Shown: in pieces, positions 32,353 to 40,642 of the stretch
Numbering within the stretch: position 1 is the first letter of the stretch
How the letters are laid out: every line of letters begins with the position of its first letter
Assembly (NCBI GenBank): GCA_965242565.1
Contig: OZ251457.1
Location: 124,001-188,000 of the forward strand
Length of the DNA: 64,000 nt
Direction: 5' to 3'
DNA from: CATQGW01 sp965242565
GTDB lineage: Bacteria > Chloroflexota > Dehalococcoidia > Bin125
Notes under the pieces: model-generated
Databases searched by the model: none
Seen by the model: the letters and a program-made list of their open reading frames with translations, nothing else
What the model was told of the DNA's origin: nothing
Made by a program: the position numbers and the translations under genes

Positions 32353-33411
32353 ATGTCGCTCTCCTCGCTTCACGGCCCCGATGTGCATGATCTCGCGCAG
32401 CCGGCAGTCCAGCACGGACCGGACGCCGAAGTGGCGATCCGCGCGAACGGCCTGACCAAGCACTTCGGCGACATCCACGCCGTCAACGGCATCGACCTGC
32501 GCGTCCCGCAGGGCCAAGTCTTCGGCTTCCTTGGCCAGAACGGCTCCGGCAAGTCGACCACCGTGCGGATGCTCACCACGCTGCTGCGCCCGACCGAGGG
32601 CGATGCCTGGGTCGGCGGCCTCGATGTGCGCAAGCAGCCCAACGCGGTGCGGCAGTCGATCGGCGTCGCGCTGCAGGAGGCGGGGCTGGACCTGCTCCAG
32701 ACCGGCCGCGAGCTGCTGCGGCTCTCCGCGCGGCTCTACAACGTGCCGCGTGGCGACATCGAGCAGCGCATCTCCTACCTGCTAGAGGTCGTGGATTTGG
32801 CCGGCGACGCCGACCGCCGAATCGGCGAATACTCCGGCGGCATGCAGCGGCGGCTCGACCTCGCCTCTGCGCTGGTCCACAGCCCCGCCATCATCTTCCT
32901 CGACGAGCCGACGACCGGGCTCGACCCCGTTTCGCGCCAGTACCTCTGGGAATACATCGAGCGGCTCAACAAGGACGACGGCGTGACCTTCTTCCTGACC
33001 ACGCAGTACCTGGAAGAGGCCGACCAGTTGGCCGACGAGATCGCGATCCTCGACGCGGGCCGGATCGTGGTGCAGGGCACGCCCAGGGCGCTCAAGGCGA
33101 CCGTTTCGGACGACGTGATCAGCTTCGAGCTGAGCGACGACGACTTGGACCGCCGCCTGGCGATCGACGCCGTCTCACGGCTGCCGCTGGTCGACAGCGC
33201 GCGCGACGACGGCGCGAACGGCGTCGCCGTCTACACCAAGAGCGGCACCGCCGTCTTCCCCACCGTGGTCCGCGCGCTGGACGAGGCCGGCCTCACCTTC
33301 AACAACCTGCGCCTGGCCAACGCCACTCTCGACGATGTCTTCCTCCAGGCCACGGGCTACCGCATGGAGCCGCCGAGCGCCGCCGAGGGCGCGGAAGGGG
33401 CGGGCGCCTGA
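32353..33411 (+). CDS. ABC exporter ATP-binding subunit (DrrA-like)
   Basis: 352 residues from ATG 32353. Walker A GQNGSGKST (61-69), Q-loop LQEAGLDL, signature YSGGMQRR and Walker B IIFLDEPTTGLDP are all intact. The H-loop reads LTTQYLEEADQ, with Gln where His is usual, a feature shared with DrrA-type drug/lipid exporters. The C-terminal 100 residues form the regulatory extension of that family (NLRLANATLDDVFLQATGY). It pairs with the downstream permease, whose ATG overlaps its stop. Substrate unknown; antibiotic-like compounds or glycolipids are typical. Confidence 0.93.
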   Translation: MSLSSLHGPDVHDLAQPAVQHGPDAEVAIRANGLTKHFGDIHAVNGIDLRVPQGQVFGFLGQNGSGKSTTVRMLTTLLRPTEGDAWVGGLDVRKQPNAVRQSIGVALQEAGLDLLQTGRELLRLSARLYNVPRGDIEQRISYLLEVVDLAGDADRRIGEYSGGMQRRLDLASALVHSPAIIFLDEPTTGLDPVSRQYLWEYIERLNKDDGVTFFLTTQYLEEADQLADEIAILDAGRIVVQGTPRALKATVSDDVISFELSDDDLDRRLAIDAVSRLPLVDSARDDGANGVAVYTKSGTAVFPTVVRALDEAGLTFNNLRLANATLDDVFLQATGYRMEPPSAAEGAEGAGA

Positions 33412-34319
33412 TGGCCGCTACCGCACCGGCCGCCGCCGCGGTCACCGCCCGCAGCGGGCGGCTGCATGTGCTCACGCACGCACGCTTCCTGGCCGGGCGC
33501 ACCCTGCGCGAGGCGCGGCGGCAGCCCGGCGTCGAAATCACCAACATCTTCATCCCGCTGTTCTTCCTCGCCGTCTCCACCGCCGCGATCGGCGAGGTCG
33601 CCGGCGGCGCGTTCCAGGTCGACAACTACCTCGGCTTTCAGCTGCCCGTCGCTGTGCTCCAGGCCGTGGCCGGCTCCTCCAGCGCCTCCGGCATCGCCAT
33701 CGTCACCGATATGGAGCGCGGCTACTTCGACAAGCTGCTGCTCACCCCCGCCTCGCGCTGGTCGTTGATCATCGGGCGCGTCGCCGCCGACGCCGTGCGC
33801 GCCATGTTCTTCAGCCTGATCATGCTCGCCGCGGCGCTGATTTTCGGCTCCGGGATGATGGCCGGCGTGGGCGGCTTCTTCGTGATCCTGCTGATGGCCG
33901 GCATCTTCGGCGCGGCCTACTCCGGGATCGGCATCTTCGTGGCGATGCGCACCGGCAACGCGCAGGCAGCCCAGGCCAGCTTCCTGCTCTTCTTCCCCCT
34001 GCTCTTCATGGCCCCGGCCTTCGCCCCGATCGAGATCTTCGCCGACTGGCTGCGCTGGATCGCCACCGCCAACCCCGTCACCTACATGATGGAAGGCATC
34101 CGCGAGCTGGTGATCGGCGACACCGACGCGCTGCGCGAGCTGACCCGCGAGCTCGCCGCGCGCGGCGCCAGCCCCACGCCGGCGCAGATCAAGGACGCGC
34201 TGGGCAACGGCTGGGACGCCGAGCGGATGCTCTGGGCCTTTGTCTCGCTGATCGGCTTCGGGGTCGTCACGATGACGATGGCCGTCGTCGCCCTGCGCCG
34301 CCGCGCCGCCTCCGGCTGA
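33411..34319 (+). CDS. ABC-2 type exporter permease (DrrB-like)
   Basis: 302 residues with six hydrophobic spans. The N-terminal cytoplasmic helix (LAGRTLREARRQPGVEITNIFIPLFFLAV) leads into TM1, and the conserved ABC-2 segment MAPAFAPIEIFADWLRWIATANPVTY occurs late. There is an insert (ELAARGASPTPAQIKDALG) between the amphipathic helix and the last span. It forms the membrane half of the exporter, translationally coupled to the ATPase by a one-base TGATG overlap. Confidence 0.92.
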   Translation: MAATAPAAAAVTARSGRLHVLTHARFLAGRTLREARRQPGVEITNIFIPLFFLAVSTAAIGEVAGGAFQVDNYLGFQLPVAVLQAVAGSSSASGIAIVTDMERGYFDKLLLTPASRWSLIIGRVAADAVRAMFFSLIMLAAALIFGSGMMAGVGGFFVILLMAGIFGAAYSGIGIFVAMRTGNAQAAQASFLLFFPLLFMAPAFAPIEIFADWLRWIATANPVTYMMEGIRELVIGDTDALRELTRELAARGASPTPAQIKDALGNGWDAERMLWAFVSLIGFGVVTMTMAVVALRRRAASG

Positions 34320-34423
34320 GCCCGCGCGTGCGCCCCCTGCGGTTGCCCTTGCAGTTGACCGCACGCGCTGCGCGTCGCTACCCTCAGATCGCTGAAACGC
34401 CCCACACCAACGAGGAGCTGCCC

Positions 34424-34837
34424 GTGCGCTGGTTTACGCCCAAGAAGACCGTCTCCGCCCACTGCGACCTGCCCTGCGGCGTCTACGACCCCGCGCAGGC
34501 CAAAATCGAGGCCATGTCCGTGCTCAAGTCGATGGAGAAGTACCAGGACTCCGACGACCACGATTTCAAGGCCCGCTGCCTCCAGATTAAGGAGGAGCGC
34601 GCCGACGAGGTGAAGCACCACCTCTGGGTGCTGTGGACCGACTTCTTCAAGCCGCACCACCTGGAGGCCGACGGCGGCATCCACGAGCTGATCTGGAACG
34701 CCACCAAGGCCGCCGGCGAGGCCAAGAAGACCACCGACCCGGCCAAGGGCCAGGAACTGATCGACCTGATCGACCAGATCAGCGAGAAGTTCTGGGCCAC
34801 TGCCGAGGGCCCCGGCGCTGGCGTCTACGCCCCCTAA
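34424..34837 (+). CDS. sodN: Nickel superoxide dismutase
   Basis: 137 residues from GTG 34424, with GAGGAG seven bases upstream. It converts superoxide to peroxide and oxygen. The nickel hook HCDLPCGVYDPAQ starts at residue 13, so a 12-residue leader (MRWFTPKKTVSA) must be removed to expose the His amino terminus. The Ni ligands would be His13, Cys14 and Cys18. The remainder (HHLWVLWTDFFKPHHLE) matches the four-helix bundle. No maturation protease gene (sodX) is adjacent. Ni-SOD is common in marine and soil actinobacteria, cyanobacteria and some Chloroflexota. It follows the ABC exporter on the same strand. Confidence 0.95.
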   Translation: MRWFTPKKTVSAHCDLPCGVYDPAQAKIEAMSVLKSMEKYQDSDDHDFKARCLQIKEERADEVKHHLWVLWTDFFKPHHLEADGGIHELIWNATKAAGEAKKTTDPAKGQELIDLIDQISEKFWATAEGPGAGVYAP

Positions 34838-34851
34838 CTCGGCAAATCCCG

Positions 34852-35032
34852 CCGACCGGAATCACCCCCTACGCACAGGGGCAGGCCGTCGATCGGAATC
34901 GCTCCCCTACGCAGGAGCAAGCCGTCGATCGGAATCGCCCATCTACGCAGGGGCTTGCTGCCGATCGGAATCGCCCCCCTATGCAGGGGGGCGGTCCGCG
35001 TTAGCGGACTGGGGGGTCGGCCGCCCCACCTC
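34852..35032. repeat. Four-unit 36-bp tandem array merging into family C element
   Basis: Units beginning GAYCGGAATCRC start at 34854, 34891, 34927 and 34963 (periods 37, 36, 36). Each carries a small CCCCTACGCAGGGG-type hairpin. The last unit continues into the family C palindrome (CCCCTATGCAGGGGGGCGG, then GGACTGGGGGGTCGGCC). It lies between the convergent sodN and the MetE-like gene and includes the stop of the latter. Confidence 0.85.
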
Positions 35033-36028
35033 AACCCCCTCCGCCGCCTTCACCAGATTCCGCATCAGGCGGATCGCCTCGTCGTGCGGGACGCGGCCGC
35101 ACCCGCAGGACGACGAGACCAGCAGCCGCTCCGCCGGGAGCACCTCCAGCAACGCCTCGATCTTCTCCCGCAACGCCGTCACGCTTGCCGGCTGCGACTT
35201 CACGTCTGCGATCCCCGCAATCACCTCGATCGAATCCGGGACCTCCGCCAGCAGCGCCCGATCCTCCCACTGGCCGGAGTACGAGCACTCCACATGTACC
35301 CGCTCCACCTGCCCCTCAAGCGCCGCAATCAGCGGCAGCAGCGTGCGCAGGTTTTGCACCTCGATCGACGGCTTCCGCGCGATGTCGCCGAGGCAGAAGT
35401 GGACGGTGTGGCGGATGCCGGCGGCCGGCGCGAGCGGCTCCACCACCAGCGGAACCAGCTCTGCAACATCGCGCGCGCCCGATACCAGCCCGATCGCCTC
35501 GGCGGGGGCGTCCAGCTGAATCTCCGCCAGCCCGGCTGCGACCATATCGGCGATCTCGTCTTGCACGATCGCGATCAGATCGGCGAGGTGCGCCGACGGG
35601 TCATCGGCGCGGAAACCGCCGCCGATGGTGAGCGGCGAGGGGACGGAGGCCTTGTCGAGCGACGGCTCGATCTCGCGCTCGCGCCGCCAGGCTTTGGCGT
35701 GCCCGGTCCCGCGCGGCGCGGTGACCGTGCCGGCGACCGCGTAGACGCCGACGCCCTGCTGACCTTTCGCCGTCTCGCGCGGCTGGAGCGTGCGCAGCCC
35801 GTCGAGGCGCGGCGGGATGTGATGCAGGAAGTCGGGCGCGAAGACCTCGCCGCCCATGATCTGATCGAGGCCGCAGGCGAGCTGCTCGTCCATTGCGATC
35901 CGCGCCGCGGTTTGCAACAGGTCGCACGCCTGCTCGTCGCTGTACTCGCCGGCGTAGTAGCGCTTCAGCTCGAGCCGCTGGCCGAACGGAATCGGCCACG
36001 ATCCCACCACCGTCGTGCGAATCGCCAT
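34979..36028 (-). CDS. MetE C-terminal-domain (UROD/MetE barrel) methyltransferase-like protein
   Basis: 349 residues from ATG 36028 (GAGGAG seven bases upstream). It is a stand-alone cobalamin-independent methionine synthase C-domain with zinc-site candidates H210 and C212 (VHFCLGD), E248/C249 (VECSYSG) and C308/C310 (SSSCGCGR). It begins TVVGSWP like the family. Such short proteins transfer methyl groups from corrinoid or other donors; the true donor and acceptor are not known. The last 17 residues (from 333, EVGRPTPQSANADRPPA) are encoded by the family C repeat and its loop supplies the stop codon. It sits after the FGE-like gene with an 11-bp gap. Confidence 0.85.
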   Translation of the reverse strand: MAIRTTVVGSWPIPFGQRLELKRYYAGEYSDEQACDLLQTAARIAMDEQLACGLDQIMGGEVFAPDFLHHIPPRLDGLRTLQPRETAKGQQGVGVYAVAGTVTAPRGTGHAKAWRREREIEPSLDKASVPSPLTIGGGFRADDPSAHLADLIAIVQDEIADMVAAGLAEIQLDAPAEAIGLVSGARDVAELVPLVVEPLAPAAGIRHTVHFCLGDIARKPSIEVQNLRTLLPLIAALEGQVERVHVECSYSGQWEDRALLAEVPDSIEVIAGIADVKSQPASVTALREKIEALLEVLPAERLLVSSSCGCGRVPHDEAIRLMRNLVKAAEGVEVGRPTPQSANADRPPA

Positions 36029-36039
36029 CTCCGTACTCC

Positions 36040-36741
36040 TCACTCCGCGTCCGCGTAGACGCGGAAGCCGTAATCGTTATATCGGTAGCTGGGGTCCAGG
36101 CTGGAGCGCGCGGAGACGCGGGTGAACTTGATCTTGTGCCGCCACGAGCCGCCGCGGCTGGCGCGTCGCTCGCCCGTGGGCGGACCGACCGGTGAGTCCG
36201 GGGGCGAGCGTTGGTACCACGCGCGGTCGTACCAGTCGGAGCACCATTCGTGGACGTTATCGGCCATGCAGAGCAGCCCGAAACTGTTTGCGCAGGCGAT
36301 GTCGGGGCTGTGCGGCGCGTCGGCTTCGGCGACGAAGCGGCGCGGCGCCGCATTTGGCCATTGGTCGTCGGCCTGCGGCCAGCGCGCGGCTTCGAGGCCG
36401 CCGCGCGCGGCGTACTCGCGTTCCGCCTCGGTCGGCAGCCGCGCGCGAACGCCGCGCTGCGCGCCCCACCATTCGCAGAATGCCTGGGCGTCGCGCCACG
36501 AAACGCCGACGACCGGCAGCGTCGGCGCGCAGAACTCCGGCGCGTTCCAGAAGGGCGGCGGCGCGGCGTCCGTCGCTGCGACGAACGGCGCGTATTGAGC
36601 GTTTGTCACGGGTGTGCGCGCGGCGCGAAACGGAGCTACGGAGACGATGTGCGCCGGCCGCTCGTCGCGGCGGTCGCAGTCGGAGCCCATCGAGAAGCGG
36701 CCGCCGGCCAGCGGAATCAGGTCAATGTCGGCCGGCCTCAC
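36040..36741 (-). CDS. Formylglycine-generating-enzyme-fold (SUMF1) protein
   Basis: 233 residues from GTG 36741, chosen because GGAGGAG lies five bases upstream. Motifs of the family are present: GGRFSMGSD, TPVTNAQYAPFV, PVVGVSWRDAQAFCEWW, RLPTEAEREYAARGG, NVHEWCSDWY and RGGSWRHK...YGFRV. In true FGE the segment after RGGS carries the copper-binding cysteines, which are missing here. It is therefore probably not a sulfatase activator; related non-FGE members include ergothioneine synthase-like and regulatory proteins. It is upstream of the MetE-like gene on the same strand. Confidence 0.85.
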   Translation of the reverse strand: MRPADIDLIPLAGGRFSMGSDCDRRDERPAHIVSVAPFRAARTPVTNAQYAPFVAATDAAPPPFWNAPEFCAPTLPVVGVSWRDAQAFCEWWGAQRGVRARLPTEAEREYAARGGLEAARWPQADDQWPNAAPRRFVAEADAPHSPDIACANSFGLLCMADNVHEWCSDWYDRAWYQRSPPDSPVGPPTGERRASRGGSWRHKIKFTRVSARSSLDPSYRYNDYGFRVYADAE

Positions 36742-36782
36742 GCCCGCTCCTCCTTGCAGCCGCACGCACGCTCGGCGAGTCG

Positions 36783-37196
36783 TCAGACGGGGCGGAAAAC
36801 GGGGATGGGGTAGGCGTCGTCGCCGTCCTGCTCCTCAAACTCCACCTGGACGCGCTGGCCGATGTGGACATCTTTGGTCGGGTCCGCGACGCCGACGATG
36901 TTGGTGAGGATGCGGAAGCCTTCGTCGAGGTCGACGTAGGCGACGGCGTACGCGCCGAGCTCCTGGAAGCCGGGCATGCGGTTCTGGCGCACGACGGAGT
37001 AGGCGTAGACGCTGCCGAGTCCCTCGGAGACGTGCCAGGTGAGGTCGGAGCCGCCGTCGGCGGTGGAGTGCGCGCGGGGATAGAAGACGACATTGCCGGC
37101 GTCGTCCTTCTGGTAGCGCAGTTCGCCGGCTTTGCAGCCCTCCCAGAAGTGCTGCGTGTCGGGTTCGGGGAAGCTGGGTTGCGGGCGGTTGGCCAT
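36783..37196 (-). CDS. DUF35 OB-fold protein (acyl-CoA-associated) with lost zinc cysteines
   Basis: 137 residues. The family layout is an N-terminal helix (TQHFWEGCKAGELRYQ), a rubredoxin-like zinc ribbon, then an OB fold (TWHVSEGLGSVYAYSVVRQ to VQVEFEEQDG). In this copy only one cysteine (C21) remains; the usual CxxC pairs read DAGNVVF and HSTADGG. DUF35 proteins work with thiolase-like partners, for example ChsH2 with Ltp2 in sterol side-chain cleavage, and the next upstream gene is such a thiolase-like protein. It probably forms a complex with it. Confidence 0.85.
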   Translation of the reverse strand: MANRPQPSFPEPDTQHFWEGCKAGELRYQKDDAGNVVFYPRAHSTADGGSDLTWHVSEGLGSVYAYSVVRQNRMPGFQELGAYAVAYVDLDEGFRILTNIVGVADPTKDVHIGQRVQVEFEEQDGDDAYPIPVFRPV

Positions 37197-37275
37197 TGGG
37201 ATCGCCTTTCGAGTTGCGGGTGGAGCGTGTTCGGATCTGTTTCGATTTGTTCGGGTGTGGTTGGGTCTGTTCGGC

Positions 37276-38460
37276 TCAGTCAGCGGCGAGGATTACGGTG
37301 CCGCCGGTGTGGGTGCCGCCGAGCAGTCCGCCGTTGCCGTGGGCGACGGCGAGTTTCGCGCCCTCCACCTGGGAGGTGGATTCGCCGCGCAGCTGGCGGA
37401 CGGATTCGAGCAGCAGGAAGAGGCCGCGCATGCCGGGGTGGTTGGAGGAGAGGCCGCCGCCGTCGGTGTTGAGGGTGAGGCCGGGCCGGTCGAAGGCGAG
37501 GTGCCCGTCTTCGATCCAGGGGCCGATTTCGCCCTTGCCGCAGAAGCCGAGATCTTCGAGGCAGACGGCCACGGTGATGCTGAACGAGTCGTAGATCATG
37601 GCGATGTCGATCTCATCGGGCGTCACGCCGGCCTGTCCGAACGCCGTGGGGGCGCTCTGAGCGCCGGCGCTGGTGGTGATGTCGCCGTCGTTCTCGCGGT
37701 ACTTGGTGGCCTCGCCGGCGCCGATGATCCAGACGGGCTTCTTCTTGATGCCGCGCGCGACATCGGCGGAGACGAAGACGGCCGCGCCGCCGCCGTCGGA
37801 GATCATGCAGCATTCGAGCAGGTGCAGCGGGTCGGCGACGATCCGCGATTCGAGCACATCCTCGACGCTGATTTCGTCGACCTTGACGAACTGGAGGTCG
37901 GTCATCGCCTTGACCGCTTCGGGGTTGCGCATGGCGTGCTTGCGGGTGGCGACGGAGATTTGGGCGAGTTGCTCGGTGGTGGTGCCGTAGTCGTGCATGT
38001 GGCGGTGGGCGACCATTGCGTAGTTGGAGATCAGGGTGGAGCCGTAGGGGACTTCCATGTTCTGCTGCCAGGACGCGCCGCCACGCCCGAGCCCGCCAGT
38101 GCCGATCGGCACGCGCATTGAGGCGGCGGTCGAGCCGTAGGTGGTGACGGCGACATTGACGCGCCCGGCGGCGATGTCGCGCAAGGCGTGGGAGGCGTGG
38201 AATTCGTAGGAAGAGCCGCCGACCTGGGTGGTGTCGATCATGCGCGGCTGAATGCCGAGGTAGGCGGCCAGGCCGAGGCCGCCGCCGCCCTCGCCGTCAA
38301 GCGCGTCGTAGAGGCCGTCGACATCGCTCCAGCTGAGCCCGGCGTCGTCGAGCGCGCGCTTCATCGATTCGGCTTTGATCTGCATCGACGAGACGCCCGG
38401 GGCAACGCGGAGCGGGTATTCGTGGATGCCGGCGATCGCTGCGACTCGTTCCTGCGCCAT
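37276..38460 (-). CDS. Thiolase-like lipid-transfer protein (SCP-x/Ltp2 type)
   Basis: 394 residues, full length, with strong GGGAGGA before ATG 38460. The thiolase fold is clear (AGIHEYP, GLSWSDVDGLYDALDGEG, ECCMISDGGGAAVFVSADVA, IYDSFSITVAVCLEDLGFC, TLNTDGGGLSSNHPGMRGLF, AVAHGNGGLLGGTHTGGTVIL). The nucleophile position (usual CASG) reads VGGSS, so Claisen thiolysis is unlikely. This is typical of the retro-aldolase/lipid-transfer branch that pairs with a DUF35 protein. It may act on steroid or other branched acyl-CoA intermediates. The DUF35 partner follows after about 80 bp. Confidence 0.88.
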   Translation of the reverse strand: MAQERVAAIAGIHEYPLRVAPGVSSMQIKAESMKRALDDAGLSWSDVDGLYDALDGEGGGGLGLAAYLGIQPRMIDTTQVGGSSYEFHASHALRDIAAGRVNVAVTTYGSTAASMRVPIGTGGLGRGGASWQQNMEVPYGSTLISNYAMVAHRHMHDYGTTTEQLAQISVATRKHAMRNPEAVKAMTDLQFVKVDEISVEDVLESRIVADPLHLLECCMISDGGGAAVFVSADVARGIKKKPVWIIGAGEATKYRENDGDITTSAGAQSAPTAFGQAGVTPDEIDIAMIYDSFSITVAVCLEDLGFCGKGEIGPWIEDGHLAFDRPGLTLNTDGGGLSSNHPGMRGLFLLLESVRQLRGESTSQVEGAKLAVAHGNGGLLGGTHTGGTVILAAD

Positions 38461-38537
38461 TGGAGTCCTCCCTCGGTCGGCGTCGCGCGTCGTCTGCGCG
38501 ATTGCGCCTCATTCTAGTGCGCGCGTAGTCTGATGCG

Positions 38538-39194
38538 ATGCAGATCGGCCTGATCTCGGATACGCACCTGCCACAGCTGCTGCGTTCGCTTGACGAGCTC
38601 GGGCCGCAGATCGGCGAGGCGTTGGACGGCGTGGACCTGATTCTGCACGGCGGCGACGTGACGGTGGCGGGGGTGCTGGACTGGTGCGAGCAGTTTGCGC
38701 CGGTGCTGGCGGCGCGGGGCAACAACGACATTTTCGAGGATGCGCGGCTGGCGGAAGTGCAGCTGCTCGAGGTGGAGGGCGTGCGGGTGGGGATGGCGCA
38801 CGAGCTGCGCCCGGAGTCGCGCCCGATCGCGGAGATTCTGGACTCTTCGCTGGGCGGCGAGCGGGTGGATGTGCTGATCGGCGGCGACACGCATGTTGAG
38901 CGGCTGGAATACCGCGACGGCGTGCTGCTGATCAACTCCGGCTCGCCCTCGCTGCCGCATCATCTTTCGACGCGACTGGGCACGATGGGGCGTCTGGCGA
39001 TTGAGCGGGGGCGGATCGAGGCAGAGATTTTCGCGCTGGGGCCGACGCCAGGGCAGCGCAATCCGGGCCGCCCGCAGCGGGTGGTGATTGAAGGCGGGCG
39101 CGTGGCTGAGGCGGCGCTGTGCGGGCAAGTGCTGAGCGCGGCGGAGTTTCTGAAGCCGCCCGATCAGCGAATCGTTCCGAACGGCGCGGGCTGA
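38538..39194 (+). CDS. YfcE/MJ0936-type metallophosphoesterase
   Basis: 218 residues. The dinuclear metal motifs are ISDTHLP (D8, H10), GGDV near 38-41, ARGNNDI near 60-66, AHELRPE, and IGGDTHV, where Asp replaces the His more usual in GHTH. The first 160 residues form the full phosphodiesterase; a C-terminal tail of about 60 residues is extra. It probably hydrolyses a phosphodiester such as a cyclic nucleotide. It is transcribed away from the thiolase-like gene, with 77 bp between starts. Confidence 0.88.
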   Translation: MQIGLISDTHLPQLLRSLDELGPQIGEALDGVDLILHGGDVTVAGVLDWCEQFAPVLAARGNNDIFEDARLAEVQLLEVEGVRVGMAHELRPESRPIAEILDSSLGGERVDVLIGGDTHVERLEYRDGVLLINSGSPSLPHHLSTRLGTMGRLAIERGRIEAEIFALGPTPGQRNPGRPQRVVIEGGRVAEAALCGQVLSAAEFLKPPDQRIVPNGAG

Positions 39195-39235
39195 GCCGCG
39201 CCATTCTCCAAGTCGGGCACGCGAGAGGATGGATC

Positions 39236-40036
39236 ATGGACCTACAACTGGGCGGCAGGCGGGCGCTGGTAACGGGCGGCAGCCGCGGGATCGGCAAGGC
39301 GATCGCGCTGGAGCTGGCGCGGGAGGGCTGCGAGGTGACGATCGCGGCGCGCGACGAGGCGCGGCTGGCGGCGGCCGCGGCGGAGATCGGCGCGGCGGCG
39401 GGGCGGGAGATCACCGCGCTGACGGTGGAGATGTCGGACGACGCCTCGGTGCGGACGATGGTCGCGGCAGCGGCGCAGGCGATGGACGGGTTGGACATTC
39501 TGGTGAACAACGCGGCCTCACCGGGCAGCGTCCACGGACCGAAGCCGCTGGCGGAGCTGACCGACGAGGTGGTGTTGGCCGACATCAACGTGAAGGTGAT
39601 GGGCTATCTGCGCTGCTCGCGGGAGGCCGCGCCGCACATGCAGCGGGCCGGCTGGGGGCGGATCATCAACATTTCGGGGCTGGCGGCGCGCGGTAGCGGG
39701 AACACAGTGGGCAGCATCCGCAACGTGTCGGTGGCGGCGATGACCAAGAATCTGGCGGACGAGCTGGGCCCGGACGGGATCAACGTGACGGTGGTGCATC
39801 CGGGGCTGACGGAGACGGAGGCGACGCCGGCGCGGATCGCGCAAACGGCCGAGTCGGCGGGCATCACGGAGGCCGAGGCGGAGGCGCGGATGGCGGCGGG
39901 CAACTCGGTGCGGCGGATTATCACGTCGGAGGACATCGCCGCGATCGTCGCGTTTCTGGCATCGCCGCTCTCGGTGGCGATCACGGGCGACACGATCGCC
40001 GCAGGCGGCGGCGTGGGGCGGGGAATCTACTACTGA
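39236..40036 (+). CDS. SDR-fold protein lacking the catalytic tyrosine
   Basis: 266 residues from ATG 39236 (GAGAGGA six bases upstream). The cofactor motif TGGSRGIGKAIA (14-25) and NNAASPG are standard. The active-site region reads INISGLAARGSGNTVGSIRN then VSVAAMTKNLADEL, with no tyrosine where YxxxK belongs. Related sequences with RN at this point occur in a recognisable SDR subgroup (recollection), so it is not simply a pseudogene. It follows the phosphoesterase by 41 bp. Its stop overlaps the convergent antitoxin gene by seven bases. Confidence 0.85.
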   Translation: MDLQLGGRRALVTGGSRGIGKAIALELAREGCEVTIAARDEARLAAAAAEIGAAAGREITALTVEMSDDASVRTMVAAAAQAMDGLDILVNNAASPGSVHGPKPLAELTDEVVLADINVKVMGYLRCSREAAPHMQRAGWGRIINISGLAARGSGNTVGSIRNVSVAAMTKNLADELGPDGINVTVVHPGLTETEATPARIAQTAESAGITEAEAEARMAAGNSVRRIITSEDIAAIVAFLASPLSVAITGDTIAAGGGVGRGIYY

Positions 40037-40344
40037 GACGCACTCTCGATCGGCGCTGCATCGGAAGCTCGCGTGCCGCCGTTTTCGAGCACGAGCCGAT
40101 AGATCGTGCAGAGGTTGAGCCAGGACTGGGCGGGCGTTCCCAGCTCACGCTCAAGATCCTGAGCGATCTGCTCGCTGATCATCGCCCGCCCTTCGAGGAT
40201 GTCGTTGATCGCTGCCTCGGTCTGCCCGATGCGGCGCGCAAGCTCGGCCGGCGTCATCGCCAGGGCCGCCAGATCATCGCGCAGAAACCCGCCGGGGTGA
40301 TCCGCCACATCCGGCAGGATGTTCGGTTTGAACTCAGTCGCCAT
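40030..40344 (-). CDS. HigA-type antitoxin, copy 1
   Basis: 104 residues from ATG 40344. It starts MATEFKPNILPDVADHPGGFLRDDL and has a helix-turn-helix of the HigA/XRE type (MTPAELARRIGQTEAAINDILEGRAMIS), then SWLNLCTIYRLVLENGGTRAS. It should bind and inhibit the toxin encoded upstream and repress the operon. It is clearly paralogous to the gene ending at 40790 (identical blocks LVLENGGTRAS and HPGGFL). The start lies inside the toxin gene (11-base overlap). Confidence 0.88.
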   Translation of the reverse strand: MATEFKPNILPDVADHPGGFLRDDLAALAMTPAELARRIGQTEAAINDILEGRAMISEQIAQDLERELGTPAQSWLNLCTIYRLVLENGGTRASDAAPIESASQ

Positions 40345-40642
40345 AGTGATTCTCCACGCTGCGAATCTCGATTTCACGTGTTGCGGCGGCGGGTCGGACG
40401 ATCAGCCGCCAGCTTCTCGTTAGCCGGATCGAGTAGTCGTCCCGCCGGTCGCCTTCAAGGCGTTTGAAGCGGCGCGAGCGGAAATCCGGAAGTCGGCGAA
40501 GATCGCCCCAGTGCTCAACTGCTGCGATGCGGGTGAGCACGTGCCGATACTGTCGGGCGACGGCGCGCCCCCATTCAGCTTCCGCCCGCGACGAATCTGC
40601 GAAGCAGCGCTGTAGGCTGCGAGTGCGGAAGATGAGCTCCAC
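40334..40642 (-). CDS. HigB/RelE-type toxin, copy 1
   Basis: 102 residues from GTG 40642, chosen by alignment with the second copy and GAGAGG eight bases upstream; an earlier GTG at 40663 exists. ELIFRTRSLQRCFADSSRAE and RRFKRLEGDRRDDYSIRLTRSWRLIVRP are typical of ribosome-dependent mRNA interferases of the HigB killer-protein family. The toxin precedes its antitoxin, the HigBA order. Confidence 0.85.
   Translation of the reverse strand: MELIFRTRSLQRCFADSSRAEAEWGRAVARQYRHVLTRIAAVEHWGDLRRLPDFRSRRFKRLEGDRRDDYSIRLTRSWRLIVRPAAATREIEIRSVENHYGD

Noticed and set aside
33335..34423. Long N-terminal extension of the sodN frame
   Set aside because: It overlaps the ABC permease in another frame; GTG 34424 with a good SD gives the known short leader before HCDLPCG.
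34852..35000. CRISPR-like array
   Set aside because: Units are contiguous with no unique spacers, only four copies, and no cas genes nearby.
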